Assembly: GCA_024687125.1 (NCBI GenBank)
Contig: JAILFA010000012.1
Location: 1 to 64,000, forward strand
DNA: 64,000 nucleotides
Reading direction: 5' to 3'
From: Lachnospiraceae bacterium
GTDB taxonomy: Bacteria > Bacillota > Clostridia > Lachnospirales > Lachnospiraceae
The notes beneath the pieces were generated by a model. The model worked only from the letters and a program-made list of their open reading frames with translations. It ran no database searches and was not told where the DNA came from. This document shows positions 8,075-18,327 of this stretch, piece after piece (the stretch's first letter is position 1; every line of letters starts with the position of its first letter). Position numbers and translations under genes: made by a program.

Positions 8075-10650
8075 CCCGCGATATCATACGTCGAGATCGC
8101 GCGCAGCTTGTTCTCCGGTCTGCACTCCAGACGGATCCGGCGCTCTCCCGCTTCCATGTCAAAGAAATTGTCCGAAAGGACCGCCGGCCTGTCCCCATCC
8201 ATAATGCAGACACCTTTGGCGAAGGCATCGGACCGGACGACCGCCTCTTCCCCCTCTATGCTGACGCTCAGATGCGGATCCCGGAACATATAGTATTTCG
8301 GTGCGCAGAAGAGTGTCGTTCCGCGTGAGACTTCCCTGCCGGCGATCTCCAGCACATACTCCAGATGCACCTCGTGCTGATCGATATCCATCGCATCCAG
8401 CGCCTCTCCGCCGTTGATCCATCTGCCGTCATAAGGAAGTACCTGCACCTCTTCGCTGCCGCTGCGTACCTCCGCGGACGCGGCGTCACGCAGAGACCAT
8501 CGGACCGAAGCGTTTACCGGATCCTGCGTCTCGTTGGCGACATGCAGCATAAATGTGCAGCGCACAAGTCTCGGCTGCATGTTCGGGAACGGCATCTGTG
8601 TGATCTCGCCCTCCTCCCTGCAGGAGATCATGATCGGCGCGAACATCCGTTTTTCCGCGTAATGCAGTGCCTTGCGGTTGCCAAGACTGTCAATACCGGA
8701 CCAGGAAGCCACCGGCGAGATATCGTTGAACTGCCACACCAGCGATCCCATGCAGATGCCGCGGTTGCGCCTGAGATGCTCGACTCCGTATCGGATCGCG
8801 TCCGCCTGCATGAGCTGCGTCGCATAGAGCACCATCTCAAAGTTTTTGGGATACAGATATGTCTCCGAAAGATACTGCATCAGCTTCCCGTTCGCCGCTG
8901 TATTGCGCTGGTGCATCTCCATCACACGGGAAAAGATATTGAGATCCCTGTCCTCCGCAAAGGTGCGGATCGTCGCCAGACACGGAAACGACTGGAATCC
9001 GAATTCCGACAGGAAGCGGAACGTATGCTTTCTGTACTCGGTAAACGGCTTTCCCGCGTGCCAGACCTCCCAGTAATGCACGTCACCGACGTTTTCCGCC
9101 TGCGGCGCATCGAAGTTGCCGCCGGAGGAAGGAGAACTCGGCCAATAGCAGGTATCGGGGTCCTCTCTGGAAAGAAGCCGCGGGATCCTGTACTCAAAGA
9201 TCTTGATATAGTCCGCCTTCTGTTTGAGGGTCGGTTTCCATGCTCCGTCGATGGTCTGCGATTCCACTTCATTGTTCCCGCACCAGAGTCCCAGGCAGGC
9301 ATGGTGCCGGATACGGCGCACATTATCCGTGATCTCCGCGAGCACGGTCTCCTCAAAGGCGTCCGTCAGTTCATAATTGGCGCAGGCAAACATGAAATCC
9401 TGCCAGACGATGAGTCCGAGCTCATCGCACAGATCGTAGAAATCATCATCCGGATAGTAGCCGCCGCCCCAGACGCGGATCAGGTTGTAATTTGCCCAGA
9501 CCGCCTCCCTGAGCAGTTTCTCCGTACGCTGCCTCGTCACACGGGGAAGGATGTTATCCTGCGGGACATAGTTGGCACCCATTGCAAAGATCGGTGCCCC
9601 GTTGATCTTGAACGCAAAGTTCTTTCCGCCGTCCGGCATTTCATCCTGATTGACGGTCAGGATCCGGAGGCCGATGCGTTTTTCTACAACATCGATCACG
9701 TCGCCCGTCGCCTGCTCCACAAGCTTGACACGAGCCGTATAGAGCGGCTGATCACCGCTGCCGTTGGGCCACCAGAGTCTGGGATCCGGGACACGGATCA
9801 TCTGCTGCACGCCGGTTCCTCCATCCTCATCGGTAATCCGGCCGCGCCTTTTGCCCTCCATATGATATACCGCGCCGTCCGGAGAGACGAGTTCCGCTTC
9901 GACGGCAAACCCCTTTCGCCTGAGATCCTCATGGCTCCCAAGCGTCACCGGTTCGCCTTCCTCATATACACTCACCTGTGTCGTCACATGCAGACGCACC
10001 TCAGGAATAATGTAGCCGTGTACGCCGCGTCCGGTCTTGATGTGCTCCTGATAAAAACTCACCTGGCTGATATCCGCGTTGTGATGTGCGATCACCTCGA
10101 CCTTGCGGAAGATTCCCGCGTCAGGAAGTCTCTGCCCCCAGTCCCACCCGAACATGCAGTGTGCCTTGCGCAGCTGGGGGAAGCCGTCCATCGCATCGGA
10201 TGTTCCGCCGACCGGATTCTGACGGTTTGCCGCCGCGATATAGGCGGTCGGGGAATGCAGATTCACGCGCAGTGTGTTCTCCCGGGAAGCCACGGCACTG
10301 ATATCAAAGCTCCAGGTGCGGTGCATGTTGTCCGTCTCACCCAGCGCGATCCCGTTCAGGAAGATCTCGCCCAGCGTATCGATCCCGTGAAAGACCAGCG
10401 TCAGGGCATCCGCCGAGAGCATCTCCTCTCCGAGCTCGAACGCTGTCTCAAAAATGAACTCGTTGTCCATCAGCGGCAGGACTCGCAGCTCATTGTCACC
10501 GACATACGGATCCGGCATCCTGCCTGCCTCGAGCAGCGTGCTGTAGACGGTTCCGGGAATATGTACCGGGAGTTTTTCCTCCGTTGATACGAATTCGTTG
10601 CCGCGCATCAGGCGGAGCGTCCAGTTGTCAGCGATTTCCTGTCTTTTCAT
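8071..10650 (-). CDS. GH2 family beta-mannosidase-like protein
   Basis: 859 aa; NLIRVWGGGYYPDDDFYDLCDELGLIVWQDFMFACANYE, CLGLWCGNNEVE, SEFGFQSFP. Confidence 0.9.
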   Translation of the reverse strand: MKRQEIADNWTLRLMRGNEFVSTEEKLPVHIPGTVYSTLLEAGRMPDPYVGDNELRVLPLMDNEFIFETAFELGEEMLSADALTLVFHGIDTLGEIFLNGIALGETDNMHRTWSFDISAVASRENTLRVNLHSPTAYIAAANRQNPVGGTSDAMDGFPQLRKAHCMFGWDWGQRLPDAGIFRKVEVIAHHNADISQVSFYQEHIKTGRGVHGYIIPEVRLHVTTQVSVYEEGEPVTLGSHEDLRRKGFAVEAELVSPDGAVYHMEGKRRGRITDEDGGTGVQQMIRVPDPRLWWPNGSGDQPLYTARVKLVEQATGDVIDVVEKRIGLRILTVNQDEMPDGGKNFAFKINGAPIFAMGANYVPQDNILPRVTRQRTEKLLREAVWANYNLIRVWGGGYYPDDDFYDLCDELGLIVWQDFMFACANYELTDAFEETVLAEITDNVRRIRHHACLGLWCGNNEVESQTIDGAWKPTLKQKADYIKIFEYRIPRLLSREDPDTCYWPSSPSSGGNFDAPQAENVGDVHYWEVWHAGKPFTEYRKHTFRFLSEFGFQSFPCLATIRTFAEDRDLNIFSRVMEMHQRNTAANGKLMQYLSETYLYPKNFEMVLYATQLMQADAIRYGVEHLRRNRGICMGSLVWQFNDISPVASWSGIDSLGNRKALHYAEKRMFAPIMISCREEGEITQMPFPNMQPRLVRCTFMLHVANETQDPVNASVRWSLRDAASAEVRSGSEEVQVLPYDGRWINGGEALDAMDIDQHEVHLEYVLEIAGREVSRGTTLFCAPKYYMFRDPHLSVSIEGEEAVVRSDAFAKGVCIMDGDRPAVLSDNFFDMEAGERRIRLECRPENKLRAISTYDIAG

Positions 10651-10678
10651 AGTCTTCTCCTGTCACTGTCGGAACTTC

Positions 10679-11347
10679 TCATCTGCGCTCATCCCACACC
10701 AGCTCCTCCACTGCTTCGCGCGGCATCGCTGTCGTGTGATAGTTATAGGATCTGCTCTCATGATACTGCATGGTCAGATCCGCCGACACTCTGAAACGGC
10801 CGTTCACATCGATATGCTTATTGGCCAGATTCACCATTTTTTCACTGTCCGCGTCCAGCGTGCACTGAAAATCCTCAACCTTGTTGCTGATCAGGTATTC
10901 CGGCTCACAGATCCGTCCGATCTCACTCTTGGCACGCAGCGAATTAAACAGTGCGGAATGTCCCGTCTCTTCATGAAACTCCATATCCGCATACAGCTTA
11001 CGGGTTTCCCGGTCAAAATAGAAGACCGCGCCGTCAAAACTGACCGAATATACACCAGGCGTATCCCTGCCGGTCATCAGGAAGCAGCCGCTGCGGTCAT
11101 TGGAGTAAAAGATCGCCTCCGCGGACATGACCTGTCTTTCAAACTGTGCAAAAACCGTCTCGGCTTCCCTCTGCAGTGCTGAGATCTCCGTGCTGGAACG
11201 GTTCAGCCGCACCACGATGGAAAAAAACTGCGCCACCATGAGCGAGATCACCGAAGAGATCGCCAGACCGATGATCAGTTCGATCAGAGACATCCCCGCG
11301 CAGTCCGCGGTCTTTTTCAGGATCCTGTTTTTCCTGCGCCGAGGCAT
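10679..11347 (-). CDS. Prepilin-type N-terminal methylation protein (minor pilin, PulJ/PilW-like)
   Basis: 222 aa; AGMSLIELIIGLAISSVISLMVAQFF. Confidence 0.75.
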   Translation of the reverse strand: MPRRRKNRILKKTADCAGMSLIELIIGLAISSVISLMVAQFFSIVVRLNRSSTEISALQREAETVFAQFERQVMSAEAIFYSNDRSGCFLMTGRDTPGVYSVSFDGAVFYFDRETRKLYADMEFHEETGHSALFNSLRAKSEIGRICEPEYLISNKVEDFQCTLDADSEKMVNLANKHIDVNGRFRVSADLTMQYHESRSYNYHTTAMPREAVEELVWDERR

Positions 11348-11348
11348 C

Positions 11349-11891
11349 TCATCGCACCCCGTAATCCGTATGCACTTCGCTCCTGCCCGTCGGTTCGTAT
11401 ACCGTCAGGGTAAAAGCCTTACCGGAGCCGCTGAACACGAGCGTCCCGGCACCCTCCGTGCAGGCACCGCTCGCGCGGTCAAAGCTCCACTGATAATAGG
11501 AACCGTCATACCCCTCCTTGAGGAGTGTTCCCTTTTCATCACTGATCCTGAGCGTATTGGAGCTGGCCAGTTCCCTGCGGTCATATTCGCTCCAGGCCGT
11601 GCCTGTCGTGATCTCCTGATCCATCGTGCGCTGGATGACAACCTCCCATACATGGGAATCCTGGCGCAGCTGTATGCGGAATGTCCCCGGCCGGGTCTGC
11701 TGAGCGCTCTGTGCCAGCAGCAGTTCGTCCGATACGGCGCGCACCTGCTGTTCTGTCATCTTGCCGCGGTAGGAGCCCATTCCCATTACCGTGATGCCGG
11801 TCATCGTCATGATGATCGTCAGCACCACCAGCAGCTCGATCAGGGAAAAGCCTTCCCGGCGCCGCTCAGCCGATTCGTTCCCAGTTTTCAA
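11349..11891 (-). CDS. Prepilin (GspH/FimT-like minor pilin)
   Basis: 180 aa; EGFSLIELLVVLTIIMTMTGI. Confidence 0.78.
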   Translation of the reverse strand: MKTGNESAERRREGFSLIELLVVLTIIMTMTGITVMGMGSYRGKMTEQQVRAVSDELLLAQSAQQTRPGTFRIQLRQDSHVWEVVIQRTMDQEITTGTAWSEYDRRELASSNTLRISDEKGTLLKEGYDGSYYQWSFDRASGACTEGAGTLVFSGSGKAFTLTVYEPTGRSEVHTDYGVR

Positions 11892-12747
11892 ACCGTACCA
11901 CCTCGTCGACCGTCGTGATCTCCGCCGGTGCGCGGATCACCATGTCGCAGGAGATCTCCGACCGGGCGTCGCGTTCATAGTTCGTCAGGATCAGATGAAC
12001 CCCCTGCAGGATGAGCGTACCGTCCGGATTGACCCTGATATCCTCCACTCGGACGGAAAGGATCTCTGTCTTCTCTGATGTGATCGATCTGGTGCCCTCC
12101 GCCGTCACAGACGAAGAAAGCCCCGACAGATACGTCTCCATCAGCCTGAGTCCCGCCTCTTTGCGGGTGTCCATCTGGATCTTGCTGCTCGTCTCATAGA
12201 TCGACGGATCAAAGATCCCGACCCGGTTCCGGAGAAACCATTCCGCGGGAGCCTGCGGCCCGGTTGTCGCAAGCAGATCCGGTCCGATCACTTCAGATGC
12301 ATCCTCGCCGTCCGCGGCCTCATCGTCAGCGAAATCCTCCTGCTCCCCGGTGCCCTCCGCGTCCTCTGTGTCCGCGGTATCCTCCGTCTCCTCCTGCTCC
12401 TCGGTATCCGCGGTATCCTCTGTGTCTTCCGGATTCTCCGCGTCCGCTGTCTCTTCCGTATCCTCCAGTTCCTCATCAGCCTGCTGCCAATTGTACATGC
12501 TGATGAAATAGAAGTCCGTCACATCTCTGGTAAGACCGGCTTTTACCTCCCCTTCGACCATCTCCAGCTTATAGAAATTCTTGTCGGAGATGCGCTTTGT
12601 GCCATAAAGGCGGATGCTCAGAAGTGCGCCGCTCATCGCCATGATGCCGAGGACCGTAGCAAGCGCCGTCACGGTCATGACGAGAATAAAGGTCTGTCCG
12701 CCGGTCTGCCGCAGTTTTCCGCGGGCACCTTTAAAGAGCCGCCTCAT
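11866..12747 (-). CDS. PilX-like pilus assembly protein with Glu/Asp/Thr-rich repeat insert
   Basis: 293 aa; N-terminal TM (TFILVMTVTALATVLGIMAMSGALLSI), position in pilus operon, EDTADTE-type repeats. Confidence 0.55.
   Translation of the reverse strand: MRRLFKGARGKLRQTGGQTFILVMTVTALATVLGIMAMSGALLSIRLYGTKRISDKNFYKLEMVEGEVKAGLTRDVTDFYFISMYNWQQADEELEDTEETADAENPEDTEDTADTEEQEETEDTADTEDAEGTGEQEDFADDEAADGEDASEVIGPDLLATTGPQAPAEWFLRNRVGIFDPSIYETSSKIQMDTRKEAGLRLMETYLSGLSSSVTAEGTRSITSEKTEILSVRVEDIRVNPDGTLILQGVHLILTNYERDARSEISCDMVIRAPAEITTVDEVVRFENWERIG
12280..12480 (-). repeat. Acidic low-complexity coding repeat (EDTADTE/EEQEE)
   Basis: DEELEDTEETADAENPEDTEDTADTEEQEETEDTADTEDAEGTGEQED. Confidence 0.8.
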
Positions 12748-13418
12748 GATCCGCCTCCGGGCATGAATCTGGCTGTCTCAAAGCGGATCTGCTCCGTTCC
12801 GTTTTCGGCCAGCCGGCTGTCCATCCGGTAGATGACAACCCTGAGCTGCACAAGCCTGTTCATATCACCGCCTGACAGCACTCCCGGGCGCGGCCAGCTG
12901 TTGTATGTCGCGGCCAGATTCCCGCCGCTCTGGTGATTGGCACCGCTGCTCCCTGTATAGGGCGCGGGGTCGATCTCGCAATATACGCCGTATTGTTTTC
13001 CGAAGCTGACAACCGGTCCGCGGCCGTTGCCGATATCGTTGTACAGCAGCCGTATCCCGTTCTGTGTCCGGGATACCTGATACGTGATCCCGTCGATCCG
13101 GCATACCCCTTCGTTCCTGGCAATCTCCTCGAGTTCGCCGAGCTTTAAGTCCGCAGCCTTCATGCTCTCCATCGTCGTCTTGGCGAGGGTCTGGAGCTTC
13201 TGTTCGGTGGAGGCGCGCGCATTCAGACGCCTGGCCACGATAAAGGACTGCAGCAGCACTGCCGTCATCACACTTAAGAGCGCCACGGAAACAAGCAGCT
13301 CCACCATGGAAAAGCCGGCGTTCCGCCGGCTTTTTTCTGTCACTGTTTTACCGGAGGTCGTTCCGTATCCCTGATCTGCTCTCATTGGTCCCCGCGTTGT
13401 AGTACTGATAACCCGCAC
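12744..13418 (-). CDS. Prepilin-type protein (PilV/GspI-like); start uncertain (13418, 13385 or GTG at 13343)
   Basis: 224 aa ORF; AGFSMVELLVSVALLSVMTAVLLQSFI. Confidence 0.72.
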   Translation of the reverse strand: MRVISTTTRGPMRADQGYGTTSGKTVTEKSRRNAGFSMVELLVSVALLSVMTAVLLQSFIVARRLNARASTEQKLQTLAKTTMESMKAADLKLGELEEIARNEGVCRIDGITYQVSRTQNGIRLLYNDIGNGRGPVVSFGKQYGVYCEIDPAPYTGSSGANHQSGGNLAATYNSWPRPGVLSGGDMNRLVQLRVVIYRMDSRLAENGTEQIRFETARFMPGGGS

Positions 13419-14073
13419 CCGCCGACAGGGGGGATCCGGAATAGAAGATATTGTCCGTCCCGGTCTCTACCTCCGTCTCTTTCTGCACTTCCTTGCGGTC
13501 ATCGCCGGTGATCGCATATTCACTGATGGTCACGTCGGCATCCACCATCCCGTTCGAATTGTCATAGCTCGCACTGACCGTCTCAAGAACCTGCAGTCCG
13601 CCGCTCTCCTCGAGGTACTTGATAAAGCGCTTCCATTCGCTGTAGGAGAGCTGCATCGGAAACTGCAGCGTACTCCGCACGAGAGTGTAGCCTTCCTGAT
13701 TGCCCGGCATCACGGACATAAACTGATAGACCGCCTCCGGATCCGTATAGCTCGCTGTCGTGATGCGGAGATCAAATTCGTCCTCCACACCGCGCAGGAA
13801 CATGATCTGATTATTCTGAGTAATGCCGCAGGGAAACTCACCGATCATCTGATCGTAGTCGGCATTAAACTTATCGGTCTGAACCGTGTATTCGCCGCTC
13901 GAGTCATCGATCTTCTTGAGCCGATCATATTCGGACTGGAGCTCGTCATGTCTGACACTGATCTCGTCACTGGCGTCCTTGATCCGACTGTCCACGACGA
14001 GGATGCTGAACAGTATCATTGCCAGCGCAATACCGAGGACGATCAGCAGTCTGCTCCTGGACACTCCCTTCAT
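13348..14073 (-). CDS. PilO-like pilus assembly protein
   Basis: 241 aa; single N-terminal TM plus coiled coil, directly follows PilM/N. Confidence 0.6.
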   Translation of the reverse strand: MKGVSRSRLLIVLGIALAMILFSILVVDSRIKDASDEISVRHDELQSEYDRLKKIDDSSGEYTVQTDKFNADYDQMIGEFPCGITQNNQIMFLRGVEDEFDLRITTASYTDPEAVYQFMSVMPGNQEGYTLVRSTLQFPMQLSYSEWKRFIKYLEESGGLQVLETVSASYDNSNGMVDADVTISEYAITGDDRKEVQKETEVETGTDNIFYSGSPLSAGAGYQYYNAGTNESRSGIRNDLR

Positions 14074-15884
14074 TGCCCTGCCTCCTGAGATGTTTCCGTG
14101 AGTTCATAATCGCGCTTTACCTTGTTGGTCAGCGTACAGGAGATCGTACAGGTGACCGTCTCCGCGTTGCCCTCATAATAGCTGGCGATCGCGCTCGCCT
14201 CGACCTCGGAGACATTGTTCATCCCCTCCAGGGAGCGGAGCATGGCTGCCACAACATCCTTGCCGGAAGCAAGCACCATCATGGAGACATTGCCTTCATC
14301 GATCGTAAAGCTCTCGATGCTCAGTCCGCTCGGCCGCATCTCCTCCAGATCCGCGATGAACGCGGACAGCACATCGTTGTGAGAGGCCGTGATCCCCCGG
14401 ACATTGTGCACGTCATCATTTTTGGTCTTGGCCTCGTTGTAGGCATTCAGCACCGCGTCAGCGCCCTTCAGGCTCCGCACCTCGCTTTCAAGGTGATCCG
14501 TATCATTTTTGAGCGAAAGGTATTTTGTCGCCGGTATCGCGATCGAGATCGCACTGACTGCAAAAGCACCGGCCAGTATGATCCGGTAGATATGCTTCCC
14601 GCTGGATTCCGCTTTGCTCTGTGTAAGCTCCTGAGAAACAAAGCCGACAGGCTTGATGACCGCGCCGTAGTTGTCCAGAAAACGCATCGCCTGGTCATGC
14701 ATGAGCGAAGTGCGGGGAATAAACACGCCCTTGATCTGGTCGACCGAAATGACCGATACGGACAGCTGTGACTCCAGGATATCCCGAACACCATGATAAT
14801 AGATAGCGTCACCCATCAGGAGCACCTTTTCCACCGGACGCATCCCGCGGTTTCTCGTATAATAGATCATCGTCCGGCGGATCATGTCGATCGCGAAATA
14901 CAGCTGCTCCATCAGAGGGCTGTTGGGCGGCAGATCCTCGTTGATCATCTTCGTGGTGCGCAGCATCTCATCCGCGCGCTCCGCGCTGACCCACTTTTCC
15001 CGGGCTACGATATCAATGACCTGATCCATGCCGAAATCCATATTTCGCTGCATGATCATATCACCGTTGTCAAAGAAGGTCATCGATGTGTGATCACCGG
15101 AGATATCCACGGTCAGTGTCGGTTCCTTGCCGACCTGCATGGCGGCGAGCCGGAATACGCTGTTACCGATGAAATCGATCGACTCCACCCGCATCTTGAG
15201 ATAGGCGGCCATCTCATACAGCGTGCTGACCTGCTCGTTGGGCGCGGCGATCGCCATGACGCGGATCTCTCCGCGCTTTTTCTTTTTGCTGCGCTTCTCG
15301 GCGCCTTCTTCGCCATCCGCGGCGGGCGCATGGTCCTTCTTTTTCTTTCTTCCGGCGCGCTCACGGCGCTTTTTACGCGTCTTGCGCTCCTTGTCCGGAT
15401 GCTTTTTTTCAAAGGTGGTCAGTTCGACATCCGAATCACTCGCAAGATCATCGTTGTCCTCCTGATTCTCCTGTCCCTCCTGCTCTGCTCCCGCGGCGTC
15501 TTCCGCCTGGCGCACGGCCGCGACACGGTAAAAGCCGATAACATACTCCTCCAGATTGATGGGGAAGTATTCGCCGGCGTTGGTCGTGACGATCTGACGG
15601 ATGCGTGCGTCCGACATGTTGGGGAGGATCACTTCGCGGGTCATGACCTTGTCCGCGGGAAGTGTAAAGATCACATTGCGGGAACGGATACCCGCACTGG
15701 CAAGCTGCAGCTTCAGAAATCCGGCGAACGCCTCCGGATCGAGAACGGTGCTGTCATCGACCAGTTCCTTGGGGCATTCCCGCTCCAGCAGACGGCGCAC
15801 ACGCGTCGTACCGCCGCTGCGATGGTGCAGCTGCGCGATCCTGAGCACATTATTATTGATCACTATCGACAGGATATCTGCCAT
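14070..15884 (-). CDS. PilM-PilN fusion type IV pilus assembly protein
   Basis: 604 aa; PilM-like N-terminal actin fold (LSIVINNNVLRIAQL..., LTVDISGDHTSMTFFDNGDMIMQRNMDFG) and PilN-like C-terminus with TM (IYRIILAGAFAVSAISIAIPATKYLSLKNDTDHLESEVRSL). Confidence 0.75.
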   Translation of the reverse strand: MADILSIVINNNVLRIAQLHHRSGGTTRVRRLLERECPKELVDDSTVLDPEAFAGFLKLQLASAGIRSRNVIFTLPADKVMTREVILPNMSDARIRQIVTTNAGEYFPINLEEYVIGFYRVAAVRQAEDAAGAEQEGQENQEDNDDLASDSDVELTTFEKKHPDKERKTRKKRRERAGRKKKKDHAPAADGEEGAEKRSKKKKRGEIRVMAIAAPNEQVSTLYEMAAYLKMRVESIDFIGNSVFRLAAMQVGKEPTLTVDISGDHTSMTFFDNGDMIMQRNMDFGMDQVIDIVAREKWVSAERADEMLRTTKMINEDLPPNSPLMEQLYFAIDMIRRTMIYYTRNRGMRPVEKVLLMGDAIYYHGVRDILESQLSVSVISVDQIKGVFIPRTSLMHDQAMRFLDNYGAVIKPVGFVSQELTQSKAESSGKHIYRIILAGAFAVSAISIAIPATKYLSLKNDTDHLESEVRSLKGADAVLNAYNEAKTKNDDVHNVRGITASHNDVLSAFIADLEEMRPSGLSIESFTIDEGNVSMMVLASGKDVVAAMLRSLEGMNNVSEVEASAIASYYEGNAETVTCTISCTLTNKVKRDYELTETSQEAGQ

Positions 15885-15885
15885 C

Positions 15886-16494
15886 TCAACTGTTCCTCAT
15901 ATCTGCCGTAACTGGCGCTTCCATACCGGCGGGCAGGAAGCCTGCCCAAAACCCATCGCCGGACATCTGCTCGCTGCTGCCGGCCCAGACACCCGTCCGT
16001 ACCATGCGTATGCCGGTGTTCCGGTCAACCTCTTCCCGCAGGAAGATCATGATCTCCCCGGTATCACTGTCTCCGCGTGCCTTGCGCGACACCAGCATCG
16101 GTGCCACGGGGATGTAATCCCGTACGGCATCCGCAAAGCTGTCATCCTGTAAAAAAAGCGTCGAAACCGCGATCGGTGCGGAATAGACGCCATTGGACGA
16201 AAGAGAACTCTTAAGCGCATCATATGCGATCTCGTCATACAGCACACTCTCAAGGGCACTGTAGACCATATTGATATTCTGCTGATCGCGTCTTTCCCTT
16301 CCTCTCTCGATATAGCGCACCAGCGCAGGACTGATGACACCTGTCAGCATCACCATCACGGAAACTGCAATGATCAGTTCGATCAGGGAAAAACCGGCTC
16401 TGGAAAAATCCGTCGCATCGGAGGATCTATTCGGTATCCGCTGCGCCTTCCTCAATGTCTTCCTCTGCCTCACGGCTTGTCGACGGTACTTCAA
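15886..16494 (-). CDS. Type IV prepilin
   Basis: 202 aa; RAGFSLIELIIAVSVMVMLTGVISPALVRYIERGRE. Confidence 0.8.
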   Translation of the reverse strand: MKYRRQAVRQRKTLRKAQRIPNRSSDATDFSRAGFSLIELIIAVSVMVMLTGVISPALVRYIERGRERRDQQNINMVYSALESVLYDEIAYDALKSSLSSNGVYSAPIAVSTLFLQDDSFADAVRDYIPVAPMLVSRKARGDSDTGEIMIFLREEVDRNTGIRMVRTGVWAGSSEQMSGDGFWAGFLPAGMEAPVTADMRNS

Positions 16495-17038
16495 ACTTAT
16501 TGCCCTTGCTGTCAGCGATCACGCGCTGCTCATTCTTGCTGCCGCTGCGTGCGATCCAGACCTTAAGCTGACCGTTCAGATAGGAGAAACGGATGATCTT
16601 GCCCTTGGCGCGATTGGAGACCAGTGTCGGCATCTGATTGCCCATCACGGCCTGATATTCAATGGTAAACGGATCGGTCGGGTTTTCCTGATAAAGATTA
16701 TCGGTGGAGACCACTGCTCCGTCCCCGCTCTCGATATCGACCGCGCCGTAGCGCCAGGTAACCTTGCCGCTCTTCTGAGAGATCTGCTCCATAAAGGAAT
16801 CGTATGCATCCTCATCCGTCAGCGCCGCGTTGATCCCCTCATAAATGGAGTCGATCGTCTGCATATCCCTGACCTCACGGGCCCTGTCCACATATCGGAT
16901 GATCCTGGGCGCGATCAGACCGACCAGGATGACCATGACGGTGATCGCGATCAGTATCTCGACAAGAGAAAAACCTGCCTTTTTGTCAGATCTCATTTGT
17001 TTTCCCTCTGGTGAATAGCTCTGTTCTATGCAAAACAT
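16427..17038 (-). CDS. Type IV prepilin (major pilin candidate)
   Basis: 203 aa; short leader MRSDKKAGFSLVEILIAITVMVILVGLIAPRIIRYVDRARE. Confidence 0.82.
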   Translation of the reverse strand: MFCIEQSYSPEGKQMRSDKKAGFSLVEILIAITVMVILVGLIAPRIIRYVDRAREVRDMQTIDSIYEGINAALTDEDAYDSFMEQISQKSGKVTWRYGAVDIESGDGAVVSTDNLYQENPTDPFTIEYQAVMGNQMPTLVSNRAKGKIIRFSYLNGQLKVWIARSGSKNEQRVIADSKGNKFEVPSTSREAEEDIEEGAADTE

Positions 17039-17098
17039 GATGTCCGGATGGCTACTCTGCTTGCAATTTTAGTTTGACATCATATTATAACACAAGAA

Positions 17099-18316
17099 TT
17101 ATAATGCGTCGATATTTGTATACAGAGAAATCATCGGAGCAAAAACTGCCGCGATGATCCCGACAACGATCAGTGCCATCACGATGATAATGATCGGTTC
17201 AAGCGCCGCGGCTGCGGCCTCCGTGGCCGCCGTAACCTCTTCCTCGTAATAATCGGCCGCCTTTTCCAGCATACTGTCGACCGTACCCGTCTCCTCGCCG
17301 ACCTTGATCATGTTGACGATCATCATCGGGTAAAGCCCGCTGTCCGCGATCGGATCCGCGAGACGCGACCCGCGGGTAACCTGTTCCTCAGCCCCCTTCA
17401 GACTCTGTTTGTACAGCTCATTGCCGAGTGTATCCGCCGTGATCGTGAGTGCGCGCATGATGGGCATCCCGGAGCCCAGAAGAGTACTCAGATTCCGGCT
17501 GAACTGGGCGCAGACCGTGCTTTTGTTGAGCTTGCCGAGTACCGGGAGTTTGAGTTTGAGACGGTCGATCCGTATTTTGCCGGAGGGCGTCGCCGCGTAA
17601 GAGCGGTATGCGATGACGATCGCGAGGATCACCAGCACCAGGATCCACCAGAAGCTGGTGAAAAATCCGCTGAACGCGACCAGGGTCTTCGTCGCCCCGG
17701 GCATCTCCGTGCCCATCTGATCGAACATCTGCGCATACATCGGGACGATCCTGGTGAGCATGATGACTACGACCGCGAGCGCTACCAGTGCCAGAATGAT
17801 CGGATAGACCATCGCCTTTTTTACTACGCCGCGCATCTTTTCCGACTTTTCGTAATGGATGGCCATGCGTTCAAAGGCCACCTCCAGGCGTCCCGCTTCT
17901 TCGCCGGCGCCGACCAGCGCCGTGAACATCGGCGGGAATACGCGGCTCTGCCGGTGCATGCTCTCCGACAGTGTCGCGCCTTTTTCAACCGAGATGCGCA
18001 CATCACGGAGGGCGTCCTTGAACATCTGATTCTCCGACTGCTCCTCCAGCATTTCCAGGGAACGCACGATGCTCACGCCGGAGCTGGAAAGAGTGACAAA
18101 CTGCCGGCAGAAGACGCTCATCTCCCGATGAGAGATCCCTTTGCTGAACGAGGGCAGCTTGATATTCCTGTCCAGACCGCTGGCTTCCTGTACGGAGATG
18201 ACCGTGTTGCCGCCGGATTTCAGCAGTTCGATCGCCGCGTTTTTATCACCCGCGGGAACTGTTCCCATCCGGGTCCTGCCTTCCGGTGTGATGATCCGGT
18301 ACTTGTAATTCGCCAT
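17099..18316 (-). CDS. pilC: Type II secretion/type IV pilus inner-membrane protein (PilC/GspF)
   Basis: 405 aa; two T2SSF domains, ALVGAGEEAGRLEVAFERMA and IKVGEETGTVDSMLEKAADYYEEEV. Confidence 0.92.
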   Translation of the reverse strand: MANYKYRIITPEGRTRMGTVPAGDKNAAIELLKSGGNTVISVQEASGLDRNIKLPSFSKGISHREMSVFCRQFVTLSSSGVSIVRSLEMLEEQSENQMFKDALRDVRISVEKGATLSESMHRQSRVFPPMFTALVGAGEEAGRLEVAFERMAIHYEKSEKMRGVVKKAMVYPIILALVALAVVVIMLTRIVPMYAQMFDQMGTEMPGATKTLVAFSGFFTSFWWILVLVILAIVIAYRSYAATPSGKIRIDRLKLKLPVLGKLNKSTVCAQFSRNLSTLLGSGMPIMRALTITADTLGNELYKQSLKGAEEQVTRGSRLADPIADSGLYPMMIVNMIKVGEETGTVDSMLEKAADYYEEEVTAATEAAAAALEPIIIIVMALIVVGIIAAVFAPMISLYTNIDAL

Positions 18317-18327
18317 GCCTTTTCCCT

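Noticed and set aside
8365-10587. 740-aa plus-strand ORF
   Set aside because: Antisense to the GH2 gene; no recognisable domain, His/Arg/Leu-rich as expected from reverse-frame translation.
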